From Clostridiales bacterium (GTDB taxonomy: Bacteria; Bacillota; Clostridia; Christensenellales; CAG-138): a DNA stretch of 64,000 nucleotides. The notes under the pieces are model-generated. The model did no database searches and had not been told where the DNA came from. It saw only the letters and a list, made by a program, of their open reading frames with translations. Shown here one piece after another: positions 23,558 through 31,545 of this stretch. The stretch's first letter is position 1; the number at the start of each line of letters is the position of its first letter. Location: positions 18,094-82,093 of the forward strand of contig JAILNX010000010.1 in the NCBI GenBank assembly GCA_024691085.1, read 5' to 3'. The translations under genes were made by a program, and so were the position numbers.

Positions 23558-24301
23558 TTATTCCGAAATACTCACCGCGCCGTCCGAATAGATCAGTATC
23601 CCGACTCCCGCGATGTCGGGGAAGCCGCTGTCGCCTACGTCGAATACCTGGGCGGTCGGGAAACGCCCGTAGCACAGATAGCCATCTCTGACCTCGCAGA
23701 TTCCGGTCACGCCGCCGTCCTCGACAAGGAAGATGAAGCCGTCCGAAAGCCTGTTAACCTTTACCGTCACGCCGCCTTCGCCGTTTTTGAAATAGGCTTC
23801 GATGCGGCGGCCGTCGGTCACGGTGCCGGATAAGCTGCCGCCCTGCTCGAAATCGTATTCGAAATCGCCGTCGGGGAGCATGTATCCGCTTCCCGCGTAA
23901 GCGCCGGTCACCGTTCCCGAGCAATAGGAGGACTCGTCGTCGAACACGAGCATACCGACGCTCGCGAAGATGCGCGCGACATACGCCTCGTCGTGGAGCA
24001 GCAGGAAGCATTCCGACATAATGGCCGGGTCGCCCGACGAGTAAACGGCCTCGATAAGACCGTCCGCCGCGGAGCCGTACTCCGCGAAAAACCGCGTGAG
24101 CATCTCAAAGACCTCGTTGCCAGAAAACGACGCGGGACGGGGCGTGGGAGCCTCCGTCGCGGCAGCCTCGGTAGGAGCCGGAGAGGGAGTGGTCACAATG
24201 CCGTCGAGCTTTCCTTTGACCCTGTCGCAGCCGACCGAAAGGAACGCGGCAAGGACGAGCCCCAGAAGAAGCAGTATCGAAATTGTGCGCCTCGCCGTCA
24301 T
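23558..24301 (-). CDS. Lipoprotein of unknown function
   Basis: 247 residues. A lipobox at LSVGC (about residues 21-25) after a hydrophobic signal, then a Pro/Thr/Ala-rich linker (about 38-60) and a globular domain of about 185 residues with many Gly, Asp and aromatic residues (beta-rich by composition). I do not recognise the domain. Its ATG overlaps the ahcY stop as ATGA, so translation should be coupled; 54 nt separate it from bofA. Its presence in a cytosolic salvage operon is unexplained. Confidence 0.75.
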   Translation of the reverse strand: MTARRTISILLLLGLVLAAFLSVGCDRVKGKLDGIVTTPSPAPTEAAATEAPTPRPASFSGNEVFEMLTRFFAEYGSAADGLIEAVYSSGDPAIMSECFLLLHDEAYVARIFASVGMLVFDDESSYCSGTVTGAYAGSGYMLPDGDFEYDFEQGGSLSGTVTDGRRIEAYFKNGEGGVTVKVNRLSDGFIFLVEDGGVTGICEVRDGYLCYGRFPTAQVFDVGDSGFPDIAGVGILIYSDGAVSISE

Positions 24302-25539
24302 TCGGCAGAAAGGTAGGCTTCCTGTTCGGGGGTAAGCCTGTCGAGACCGAGACCCATGGCGTCAAGCTTTATCATCGCGACCTCGCGGTCAATGCTTTCG
24401 GGAACGTTATAAAGACCCGGAGCAAGCCCGCGTCCGTGCTTTACGAGATATTCCGCGGACAGAGCCTGTATAGCGAAGCTCAGATCCATTATCTCGGCGG
24501 GGTGACCGTTGCCGGCAGTGATGTTGACGAGCCTGCCCTCTGCCATAAGGTTAAGTATGCGCCCGTCGGGCATGACGTATCCGTCGATGAAGGGCTTTCT
24601 TTCGATCTTCTCGACCGCCATCTTTTCAAGGTCGGTCTTTGAGATCTCGACGTCGAAGTGACCGGAGTTCGCCATGATGACGCCGTCCTTCATCTTCTCA
24701 AAATGACGCGCCGTGATGACGTCCCTGCAGCCCGTCGCCGTTACGAAGATATCGCCGAGCGGAGCCGCGTCGTCCATCTTCATCACGCGGAAGCCGTCCA
24801 TCGCCGCCTCGAGCGCGCGGAAGGGGTTCACTTCGGTCACGATGACGTTTGCGCCGAGACCCTTGGCGCGCATGGCGATGCCGCTCGAGCAGAAGCCGTA
24901 GCCCGCGACGACGACCGTCTTGCCGGTGATCATGTTGTTCGTGGTGTACATGATCGCGTCCCACGAGCTCTGGCCGGTGCCGTGACGGTTGTCGAAAAGA
25001 TGCTTGCAGTTGGCGTCGTTCACCGCCATCATGGGGAAGCCGAGAGTGCCGTTCTTCACCCTCGCGCGGAGCTTCAGGATGCCCGTGGTCGTCTCCTCAC
25101 AGCCGCCGATAAGGAACTCGCCGTACTCGGGGTGCTCGTCATGGAGCATCGTGACGAACTCGCCGCCGTCGTCGATGGCGATATGGGGCTTGAACTCGAG
25201 CGTTTTCCTGATGTGCTCATGGTACTCCTCGGGAGTCGAGTTGAACCACGCGTAGACGTTCATGCCCTCCGCGGCAAGCGCGGCGCAGATATCGTCCTTG
25301 GTCGAAAGGGGATTGGAGCCCGTGACGGCGACCTCGGCGCCGCCCTCGCGAAGGAGCAGCGCGAGATACGCGGTCTTCGCCTCAAGATGCACGCAGACCG
25401 ATACGCGCAGGCCCTTGAAGGGCTGTTCCCTCTTAAACCGCTCCGAGAGCGTTTTAAGAACGGGCATATAGCATTTTACCCACTCGATGCGCTTTTTGCC
25501 GAGCGGAGCGAGGGAGATGTCTCTTATCGAATAGCTCAT
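24298..25539 (-). CDS. ahcY: Adenosylhomocysteinase
   Basis: 413 residues from the ATG at 25539 after GGAGGAAAC; upstream in-frame ATGs are poorly placed. The enzyme cleaves S-adenosylhomocysteine to adenosine and homocysteine, using bound NAD. Visible are EAKTAYLALLL, the TTTGILKLRA block, the NDANCKHLFDNRHGTGQS active site, and the NAD loop VVAGYGFCSSGIAMRAKGLGA. SAHases here lack the roughly 40-residue insert of plant enzymes. It is first in the operon with mtnA, a PNP and mtaD; together they clear both SAH and MTA. Confidence 0.94.
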   Translation of the reverse strand: MSYSIRDISLAPLGKKRIEWVKCYMPVLKTLSERFKREQPFKGLRVSVCVHLEAKTAYLALLLREGGAEVAVTGSNPLSTKDDICAALAAEGMNVYAWFNSTPEEYHEHIRKTLEFKPHIAIDDGGEFVTMLHDEHPEYGEFLIGGCEETTTGILKLRARVKNGTLGFPMMAVNDANCKHLFDNRHGTGQSSWDAIMYTTNNMITGKTVVVAGYGFCSSGIAMRAKGLGANVIVTEVNPFRALEAAMDGFRVMKMDDAAPLGDIFVTATGCRDVITARHFEKMKDGVIMANSGHFDVEISKTDLEKMAVEKIERKPFIDGYVMPDGRILNLMAEGRLVNITAGNGHPAEIMDLSFAIQALSAEYLVKHGRGLAPGLYNVPESIDREVAMIKLDAMGLGLDRLTPEQEAYLSAE

Positions 25540-25577
25540 GTTTCCTCCATATGAACGCATATTTTTCATCATCTCAT

Positions 25578-25606
25578 ATAATACCATGTCCGGGACGCAA
25601 AATCAA
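25578..25606 (-). promoter_or_regulatory. Promoter of the ahcY operon
   Basis: Minus-strand TTGATT (25606-25601), 17 nt spacer, TATTAT (25583-25578). It is divergent from the riboswitch promoter at 25631. I see no SAM or SAH riboswitch in the 40-nt leader. Confidence 0.65.
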
Positions 25607-25630
25607 GGCGGGAAAGCGCGATAAACCCCG

Positions 25631-25659
25631 TTGACAAAACGCGCGGGAGGGAGTATCAT
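25631..25659 (+). promoter_or_regulatory. Promoter of the THF riboswitch / folT-folC transcript
   Basis: TTGACA (25631-25636), 17 nt spacer, TATCAT (25654-25659); the start should fall at the first base pairs of the riboswitch. Confidence 0.7.
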
Positions 25660-25668
25660 AAGCACGCT

Positions 25669-25784
25669 GAAGAGTAAAGCTGCGTTCGTAAAGTGTTGGC
25701 CGAACGGGGAGTTGACGGCCAAACGAAAAGCTCATGCGCCTTCGCGCAGGAAGCTTGCGGTCCACAGCCTGCATCCCGCTTCAT
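25669..25784 (+). promoter_or_regulatory. Tetrahydrofolate (THF) riboswitch
   Basis: The segment carries the THF riboswitch landmarks in order: AGAGTA near the start, the GTAAAGTG strand, the loop GAACGGGGAGTTG (family form GAATGGGATGTCG), its closing stem TTGGCC / GGCCAA, then ACGAAAAGC, a GC-rich hairpin, GCGGT and the closing GCATCCCGCT. Downstream, CCTCCTT (25809-25815) can pair with AAGGAGG (25838-25844), the ribosome site of the next gene, giving a translational expression platform. The gene controlled is folate transport and glutamylation, as expected for the class. Confidence 0.88.
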
Positions 25785-25808
25785 AGGGCAGCCAAAGAGT
25801 GCTATGCG

Positions 25809-25844
25809 CCTCCTTCCCATGTCGTATGAATGTGGAAAAGGAGG
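25809..25844 (+). promoter_or_regulatory. Expression platform: ribosome-site sequestering hairpin
   Basis: CCTCCTTCCCAT (from 25809) pairs with the ATGTGG-AAAAGGAGG strand ending at 25844, covering the ribosome site of the ATG at 25851. It is the likely switching element of the riboswitch. Confidence 0.65.
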
Positions 25845-25850
25845 TTTTTT

Positions 25851-27908
25851 ATGTCTGTACTGATGATAATCTTCGGTCTCATCGTATTCTTTTTCGGCGC
25901 GTTCTGCCTGTTCGCCGGGCTCATGGGAAAGTACGAGCTCGCCGCGAACGTTCAGGCGTTCCTTGCCGCGTACTTTAAAGATCCGAAAACTGCGCTCATC
26001 ATCGCCGGCGCGGTCGCGGCAGTCGTAGGCGCGGCGCTTATCGCCGCCGGCAACGTGCTCGAAAAAAGGAGGAGCCGCAGGAAAAAGGTATTCGGCATCC
26101 GCGTGCTGACGGTGCTTTCGATGCTCGTCGCCATGATGGTGATGCTCGACCGTTTCCCCGGACTTTCCGTAAAGAGCCCCGCGCTCAATATCGGCTTCGC
26201 GTTCCTTCCGCCCATGATCGCTGCCATACTCTACGGCCCGCTTGAGGCGGCGGTGGTCTACGCGCTCGGCGATCTTATCGGAGCGCTCCTGTTCCCGTTC
26301 GGAACGTACCATCCCGGGTTCACGGTCTGCGCGGGACTTATGGGCTTCATCATGGGCGTGTTCCTCAACAAACGCCCCTTCGCGTTCACGGGCTCCCAAA
26401 GAGAATGGAAACGCATCCGCTTCTTCCCGAATATGCTCGTTCCCGTAGCCGTGAACTGCCTGGTGATCGGGCTTTTCGTCAACACGCTCTGGATCAGCCA
26501 GCTCTACGGTTCCAAGACCTATTGGGGCTGGTTCGTCGCAAGGCTCGTTGAATACGCGATACTCGTTCCCGTTCAGCTCGTCCTTCTTCCGGTGCTCTTA
26601 AGGCTCTGCGAAACGCTTAAAAAGGCGGGATTCAGCCGCCCCGAAAGCGCCTCGCGGAAACAGCTCAAAAAGATCTCCCGCAGCGAGAGCATCCTCGGCC
26701 TTGAAAGGGTGACGGAGCTGCTTTCGCTCATGGGCGACCCGCAGGACGGCGTCCGCACAATCCATATAGCCGGCACCAACGGCAAGGGTTCCGTCTCGGC
26801 GATGCTCGCCTCAGTCTTAAAAGCGGCGGGCTATAAGGTCGGCGCATTCAATTCTCCCGCGCTCACGGGGCCGGAGGACGGCTTCCGTATCGACGGCGAA
26901 CGCGCAGACGCGGAGAAGCTCCGCGGGATACTTTCCTATATCGCGCCGTTCTCCGAAAAGATGGAGGACAAGCCCACGGAGTTCGAGGTGCTCACCGCCG
27001 CGGCATTCGAGCTGTTTAAGAGGGAGAACTGCGATTTCGCCGTGGTCGAATGCGGCCTCGGCGGGGACGGCGACTCCACGAACGTAATAAAGAGCCCCGT
27101 GCTCTCCGTAATTACCAACGTAACTCTCGACCATACCGACAGGCTCGGCAGTACAGTCCGAGAGATCGCCTCCCACAAGGCCGGCATAATCAAGAAGGGA
27201 CGCCCCGTGCTGTTCGGCGGGACGGACGAAGAAGCGCTCAAGGTAATCGCCGAAAGGGCGGAGGGCTTGGGCTCGGAGCTCACCGTCGCGGATCGGACGC
27301 GCGTGAAAGTGATCTCCCGTACCCTTGACGGGACGGATGTTGAGTTTGACGGCTTCGGAAGGCTTACGCTCTCGCTTCTCGGCGCGCATCAGTCCGAGAA
27401 CGCCCTGACCGCGCTCACCGCCGTCGAGATACTGCGCGGCGAGGGCGTCGATATCCCCGACTCCGCCGTAAGGGAAGGATTCGCTTCCGCCGTATGGCCC
27501 GCGAGGTTCGAGGTAATGAAAAAGGATCCCGTCGTCATATTCGACGGCGCTCACAATCCCGACGGAATGACCTGCGCCGCCGAAAGCATGAGGACGCTGT
27601 TCAAGGACAAAAAGCCCGTCGTCCTCATGGGCGTAATGGCTGATAAGGACTATAATAAATACCCTGAAATACTCAATGATACCGTCGAAAAGATCTTCAC
27701 GGTAAGGCCCGAAAACCCGCGCTCGCTCGACGCGGGAACTCTTGCCGGATGCTTTGCCGCAAAGGGCTTCGCCGCCGAGGAGTGTTCCTCGATGGACTCC
27801 GCGGTCCGATCGGCGTACGCCTTCGCGAAGGAGAAGGACATTCCCCTTGTCGCCCTCGGCACGCTGTACATGTACGGCGAATTCAAAGAAGCACTGGACC
27901 GCATATAA
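25851..27908 (+). CDS. folC: Fusion of FolT-like ECF transporter S component and folylpolyglutamate synthase
   Basis: 685 residues from the ATG at 25851. Residues 1-260 hold seven or so membrane helices with a folate-type S-component pattern (AFLPPMIAAILYGPLEAAVVYALGD, FPFGTYHPGFT, VEYAILVPVQLVLLPVLL). From about 275 to the end is FolC: P-loop HIAGTNGKGSVSAML (near 305), the TEFEVLTAAAF block, NVTLDHTDRLGSTVREIA and DGAHNPDGM. ECF S components import folates; FolC adds glutamates, which traps folate in the cell. Joining them suggests coupled import and retention. ECF energising genes are not in the window. A THF riboswitch precedes it. Confidence 0.9.
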   Translation: MSVLMIIFGLIVFFFGAFCLFAGLMGKYELAANVQAFLAAYFKDPKTALIIAGAVAAVVGAALIAAGNVLEKRRSRRKKVFGIRVLTVLSMLVAMMVMLDRFPGLSVKSPALNIGFAFLPPMIAAILYGPLEAAVVYALGDLIGALLFPFGTYHPGFTVCAGLMGFIMGVFLNKRPFAFTGSQREWKRIRFFPNMLVPVAVNCLVIGLFVNTLWISQLYGSKTYWGWFVARLVEYAILVPVQLVLLPVLLRLCETLKKAGFSRPESASRKQLKKISRSESILGLERVTELLSLMGDPQDGVRTIHIAGTNGKGSVSAMLASVLKAAGYKVGAFNSPALTGPEDGFRIDGERADAEKLRGILSYIAPFSEKMEDKPTEFEVLTAAAFELFKRENCDFAVVECGLGGDGDSTNVIKSPVLSVITNVTLDHTDRLGSTVREIASHKAGIIKKGRPVLFGGTDEEALKVIAERAEGLGSELTVADRTRVKVISRTLDGTDVEFDGFGRLTLSLLGAHQSENALTALTAVEILRGEGVDIPDSAVREGFASAVWPARFEVMKKDPVVIFDGAHNPDGMTCAAESMRTLFKDKKPVVLMGVMADKDYNKYPEILNDTVEKIFTVRPENPRSLDAGTLAGCFAAKGFAAEECSSMDSAVRSAYAFAKEKDIPLVALGTLYMYGEFKEALDRI

Positions 27909-27910
27909 TA

Positions 27911-27936
27911 AAAAAAGCCCCGCGAGGGGTTTTTTT
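27911..27936. terminator. Bidirectional terminator between folC and the DUF362 gene
   Basis: AAAAAAGCCCC / GGGGTTTTTTT hairpin between convergent genes. Confidence 0.85.
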
Positions 27937-27940
27937 CGCT

Positions 27941-29053
27941 TCATTTGACCGTTACGAGCTCGTATTCCCTCGTTCCGAGACCGAGCTTTTCGGCGTGGAT
28001 GAGGCCCGCCTCCCAGTCGGTGTCGGGGTGGACGATCCTGAAGAGATCGTGAGAGTGTCCGTGATCGTGGGGGACGTCCGCCGCGCTTGTGGGCACGACG
28101 GGAGCCTTGTTCGCCGCGTCGACGCAGGCCTGGTCGAGCGCGACGGGATCGAAGGAGGCGAACATGCCGACGTCGGGAATGACGGGTATGTCGTTCGCGG
28201 AATCGCAGTCGCATTCGGGCGAAACGTCGATGACCATGCTTAAATGGAAGCTCGGCTTATCCGCAAGGACCGCTTTGGTGTACTCGGCGATCTTCTTGTT
28301 CATGACGGGCTTCGCCTCGTCCCACTTGGTCATTATCGCGCTCTTGGGGCAGTACGCGATGCAGTAGCCGCAGCCGACGCAGTGCGCTTCGTCGATCTCG
28401 GCCTTGCCGTCCACGACGTGGACGCCGTCGTTTAAGCAGTGACGGACGCACATGCCGCAGCCGATGCAGCGCTTTTTCGAGATCCTGGGCGTGCCGGAGG
28501 AATGCATCTCCATCTTGCCCTTCTTGGAGCCGGCTCCCATGCCGATGTTTTTCAGGCATCCGCCGAAACCCGCGTTGACGTGTCCCTTGAAATGAGTGAG
28601 CGAAATGACGATGTCCGCCTCGGCGATCGCGGCTCCTATCTTGGCGGTCTTGACGTACTCGCCGCCCTCTACGGGGATCTCGCGCTCGTCGGTTCCGCGC
28701 AGACCGTCCGCGATTATCGTATGCACGCCGGTCGCCAGAGGATTGTAGCCATTCATGTACGCCGCGTCGAGGTGGTCGAGCGCGTTGTTCCTGTAGCCGA
28801 CGTAGAGCGTGTTGCAGTCGGTGAGGAAGGGCTTGCCGCCGAGCTCTTTTATAAGGTCGCAGAGCACCCGCGCGTACTGTTGGCGCAGGAACGCCATATT
28901 GCCGACCTCGCCGAAATGTATCTTAACTGCGACGTATTTGTCCTTGAAATCGATGTTTCTTATGCCCGCGCGCTCGGCGAGCCTTTTGAACTTGTTGAGC
29001 AGGCTGTCGCCCATGCCAACGTGCATATCCGTAAAATAAACCCTTGAAGCCAT
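27941..29053 (-). CDS. DUF362 protein with two 4Fe-4S clusters
   Basis: 370 residues from the ATG at 29053 after GGAGGAAAC. The DUF362 domain occupies the N-terminal half (DKYVAVKIHFGEVGNMAFLR, LTHFKGHVNAGFGGCLKN). A bacterial ferredoxin module follows at about residues 190-235: CIGCGMCVRHC and CVGCGYCIAYCP, giving two 4Fe-4S clusters. The C-terminal region resumes DUF362. Such proteins are common in anaerobes and presumed redox carriers or enzymes with unassigned partners. It is convergent with folC. Confidence 0.9.
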   Translation of the reverse strand: MASRVYFTDMHVGMGDSLLNKFKRLAERAGIRNIDFKDKYVAVKIHFGEVGNMAFLRQQYARVLCDLIKELGGKPFLTDCNTLYVGYRNNALDHLDAAYMNGYNPLATGVHTIIADGLRGTDEREIPVEGGEYVKTAKIGAAIAEADIVISLTHFKGHVNAGFGGCLKNIGMGAGSKKGKMEMHSSGTPRISKKRCIGCGMCVRHCLNDGVHVVDGKAEIDEAHCVGCGYCIAYCPKSAIMTKWDEAKPVMNKKIAEYTKAVLADKPSFHLSMVIDVSPECDCDSANDIPVIPDVGMFASFDPVALDQACVDAANKAPVVPTSAADVPHDHGHSHDLFRIVHPDTDWEAGLIHAEKLGLGTREYELVTVK

Positions 29054-29142
29054 ACGTGTTTCCTCCGATATTTGTTTGGGTAAGTATACCACGGAGAGCG
29101 AGCGCGGGCAAGAGCAAAGCATGTTCGGTGCAAAAAAAGCCG

Positions 29143-29171
29143 TTGCATAAAGATCGGAAATAGGGTACAAT
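29143..29171 (+). promoter_or_regulatory. Promoter of trxA-rbr-rubredoxin
   Basis: TTGCAT (29143-29148), 17 nt spacer, TACAAT (29166-29171). Confidence 0.7.
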
Positions 29172-29204
29172 ATGCATAAAGAAAAGACCGAAAGGAGTTT
29201 TTAC

Positions 29205-29513
29205 ATGAAGGAAATCGAACTGACCTTCGATAAATTCGAAGAGATCGTTATGCAGTCCGACAAGCCCGTGCTCGTCGACTTCTGGGCGACTTGGTGCGGA
29301 CCCTGCCGCATGCTCGGGCCGGTCATTGCCCAGATCGCGGAGGAACGCGACGATATCGTCGTCTGCAAGGTCAACGTTGACAACGAGCCCCAGCTCGCTC
29401 AGCAGTTCAACGTTATGAGCATACCCACGGTCATCGTGTTCAAAAACGGCATGATCGCGAACAAATCGGTTGGCTTTAAGCCCAAACAGCAGATACTCGA
29501 TCTTATCGACTGA
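29205..29513 (+). CDS. trxA: Thioredoxin
   Basis: 102 residues from the ATG at 29205 after AAAGGAG. The active site WATWCGPCRMLGPV (CGPC) is at about residues 29-42 and the cis-Pro motif MSIPTVIVFKNG at about 73-84. Thioredoxin reduces protein disulfides and peroxidases in the cytosol. It starts a cluster with rubrerythrin and rubredoxin, only 12 nt upstream of rbr, pointing to oxidative-stress defence in an anaerobe. Confidence 0.97.
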   Translation: MKEIELTFDKFEEIVMQSDKPVLVDFWATWCGPCRMLGPVIAQIAEERDDIVVCKVNVDNEPQLAQQFNVMSIPTVIVFKNGMIANKSVGFKPKQQILDLID

Positions 29514-29525
29514 AAGGAAAACAAT

Positions 29526-30062
29526 ATGAACAAGTACTCGGGAACACAGACGGAAAAGAACCTCCAGGCCGCCTTCGCGGGCGAGAGCCAGGCTAGGAAC
29601 AAGTACACCTACTTTGCGTCCAAGGCAAAGAAGGAGGGCTTCGAGCAGATCTCCGCGATCTTTTTAAAGACCGCCGACAACGAGAAGGAGCACGCGAAGC
29701 TCTGGTTCAAGGAGCTGAACGGCATCGGCTCCACCGCCGAGAATCTTGCCGCCGCTGCCGACGGCGAGAACTACGAGTGGACGGATATGTACGAGGAGTT
29801 CGCGAAGACCGCGGAGGCCGAGGGTTTCCCCGAGCTCGCGGAGAAGTTCCGCGGCGTCGGCGCGATCGAGAAGGAGCACGAGGCAAGGTACCGCGCGCTT
29901 CTTGCGAACGTCGAGGCGCAGAAGGTGTTTGAGAAGTCCGAGGTCAAGGTGTGGGAATGCAGGAACTGCGGCCATATCGTAGTCGGCACTAAGGCTCCCG
30001 AGATCTGCCCGGTATGCGCGCATCCCCAGGCATATTTCGAGATCAACGAAAAGAACTATTAA
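29526..30062 (+). CDS. rbr: Rubrerythrin
   Basis: 178 residues. A ferritin-like diiron domain (about 1-135) carries the Glu ligands in [30 protein letters not shown] and [17 protein letters not shown]-terminal rubredoxin-like Fe(Cys)4 domain ([20 protein letters not shown]) starts near residue 140. Rubrerythrin reduces hydrogen peroxide with electrons from rubredoxin, encoded 29 nt downstream. All metal ligands appear intact. Confidence 0.97.
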   Translation: MNKYSGTQTEKNLQAAFAGESQARNKYTYFASKAKKEGFEQISAIFLKTADNEKEHAKLWFKELNGIGSTAENLAAAADGENYEWTDMYEEFAKTAEAEGFPELAEKFRGVGAIEKEHEARYRALLANVEAQKVFEKSEVKVWECRNCGHIVVGTKAPEICPVCAHPQAYFEINEKNY

Positions 30063-30091
30063 TTAATCAAGGTCACGAAAGGAGCATTACC

Positions 30092-30247
30092 ATGAAGTAC
30101 GTATGTGAAGCCTGCGGCTGGGTCTACGACGAGGAGCTCGGCGATCCCGAAAACGGCATCGCCCCCGGCACCAAGTTCGAGGATCTCCCCGATGATTTCG
30201 CCTGCCCGCTCTGCGGCGTCGGCAAGGATATGTTCGCCGCCGAGTGA
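30092..30247 (+). CDS. Rubredoxin
   Basis: 51 residues from the ATG at 30092 after AAAGGAG. Fe ligands in [18 protein letters not shown] and [13 protein letters not shown]. It is the small electron carrier that supplies rubrerythrin, encoded directly upstream. An upstream in-frame ATG (30014) lies within rbr and is not used. Confidence 0.96.
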   Translation: MKYVCEACGWVYDEELGDPENGIAPGTKFEDLPDDFACPLCGVGKDMFAAE

Positions 30248-30265
30248 ACCTGTCCCGAACAACAA

Positions 30266-30301
30266 AGGATAAAAGGCGGTAATCCCGCCTTTTGTTGTTT
30301 T
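30266..30301 (+). terminator. Terminator after rubredoxin
   Basis: AAAGGCGG TAAT CCGCCTTTTGTTGTTTT hairpin and T-rich tract 20 nt past the stop. Confidence 0.75.
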
Positions 30302-30353
30302 CCCCGCCCGACGGTGGTATAATCGTAAAAACACTTAAAAGGACTTAAACGGT

Positions 30354-31163
30354 ATGCGTCTCGATCCCGAAATCGTCCATCTTGATATGGAATGGGGCGG
30401 CATGAAGATGATCGTGCTTCGCCCGAGAAATAAAAAGGAAAAGCTGCCGGGGATACTCTGGCTCCACGGCGGCGGCTACTTCGAGGGCGGGCCCGAAATG
30501 GTGTTCGTATCGAAGGGCATGGACGCCGCGAGAAAGTTCGGAGCGGTGCTCGTTTCGCCCGAGTACCGCCTTTCGGGGACGGCGCCGTATCCCGCCGCGC
30601 TCGACGACGCATACGCCGCGCTTAAGTGGCTTAACGACAACAGGGAAAAGCTCGGCGTCGACAGGATAATGGTCGGCGGCGAAAGCGCGGGCGGCGGTCT
30701 CGCCGCGGCTCTCTGCATGCTCGCGAGGGACAGGGGAGAGATAGAGATATCGTATCAGATGCCGCTCTATCCTATGCTCGACTGCGACGATACGGAATCC
30801 TCGCGGGACAACAACAATCCCCTTTTCTGGAATACGAAGAGGAATCACGAGGCGTGGAAGCAGTATCTGGGCGAGCTGTGGGGATCGGACGACGTTCCGC
30901 CCTACGCGTCCCCCGCAAAGCAGACGGACTATTCGCGCCTGCCGCCGTGCTACACGTTCGTCGCGGACGGCGAGCCGTTTTACTGCGAGACGCTTGAGTA
31001 CGTAAGACGGCTGAACGAGGCGGGAGTAGAGGCGCACACCGACGTGTTCCATGCCGATCAGCACGCCTTCGATGCGGTCTTCCCTTGGAAGAAGATCTCG
31101 AAGGAAGCGAAGGCGAAGTTCCTTGAACGCTTCGCCGAACAGCTTGAAAAAAACAGAACGTAA
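30354..31163 (+). CDS. Alpha/beta-hydrolase, HSL-type esterase
   Basis: 269 residues. Oxyanion-hole motif WLHGGGYFEGG (about residues 38-48), nucleophile elbow GGESAGGGLAAALC (about 106-119), and the acid/base pair near FVADGEPFYCETLEYV and DQHAFDAVFPW. This is the hormone-sensitive-lipase group of carboxylesterases, which hydrolyse short acyl esters, for instance acetyl groups on sugars. It is probably cytosolic (no signal). TATAAT near 30319-30324 probably serves its promoter. Confidence 0.87.
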   Translation: MRLDPEIVHLDMEWGGMKMIVLRPRNKKEKLPGILWLHGGGYFEGGPEMVFVSKGMDAARKFGAVLVSPEYRLSGTAPYPAALDDAYAALKWLNDNREKLGVDRIMVGGESAGGGLAAALCMLARDRGEIEISYQMPLYPMLDCDDTESSRDNNNPLFWNTKRNHEAWKQYLGELWGSDDVPPYASPAKQTDYSRLPPCYTFVADGEPFYCETLEYVRRLNEAGVEAHTDVFHADQHAFDAVFPWKKISKEAKAKFLERFAEQLEKNRT

Positions 31164-31179
31164 TAAGCAGACAGAAACA

Positions 31180-31213
31180 GGGGGGTCCGCTCATTCGGGC
31201 GGGTCCTTTTTTG
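31180..31213 (+). terminator. Terminator after the esterase gene
   Basis: GGGTCCGC / GCGGGTCC stem (with G-U pairs) and a run of T, between the esterase and the polysaccharide operon. Confidence 0.6.
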
Positions 31214-31282
31214 ACGCAAAACCGTCTTTTATGACGGCTTTTCTTCTTTGATTAATATATGTTTAATTTCATTACCCAATGG

Positions 31283-31311
31283 TTGCTTTTTAAGACTCTT
31301 TACAGTATAAT
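31283..31311 (+). promoter_or_regulatory. Promoter of the surface-polysaccharide operon
   Basis: TTGCTT (31283-31288), 17 nt spacer, TATAAT (31306-31311). It is the only strong promoter found in front of the 23-kb run of plus-strand genes. Confidence 0.7.
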
Positions 31312-31317
31312 ACATTC

Positions 31318-31545
31318 TGTATAGCTATACCCTCCGGAAGTATGCGCTTTTACAAAGTTTTTCCCCGCGCCGGGGCTCCGAGATTCGCTTGAGGACGCTC
31401 ACGCACCGATTGTGCGGTCCGCCCGAACCGATGACATAATGCTTTCTTTTTCGAACGCGATACCGCGTTCGTATGGCGGAGCATTGTCCCGGGGCGCAGG
31501 AGAAGCACCTTTTTTGAGAATTATTTTAGCGAGGATCATCGAACC
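31318..31545 (+). promoter_or_regulatory. Long structured leader of the polysaccharide operon
   Basis: About 230 nt without a gene. Seen are short inverted repeats (CCCCGCGCCGGGG near 31363; GCACCGATTGTGC near 31404) and a larger one in which AATGCT and AGCATT enclose CGAACGCG ATAC CGCGTTCG (about 31438-31487). A T6 run follows at about 31510. I do not recognise a riboswitch class. Transcription attenuation or an antiterminator site is possible. Confidence 0.4.

Noticed and set aside
25540-25577. SAM or SAH riboswitch ahead of ahcY
   Set aside because: The leader is only about 40 nt and shows no such fold; the riboswitch in this intergenic region is on the other strand and of the THF type.
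26817-28214. 465-codon minus-strand open frame across folC and into the DUF362 gene
   Set aside because: It covers the FolC domain antisense and spans a terminator; Arg-rich start and no motifs.
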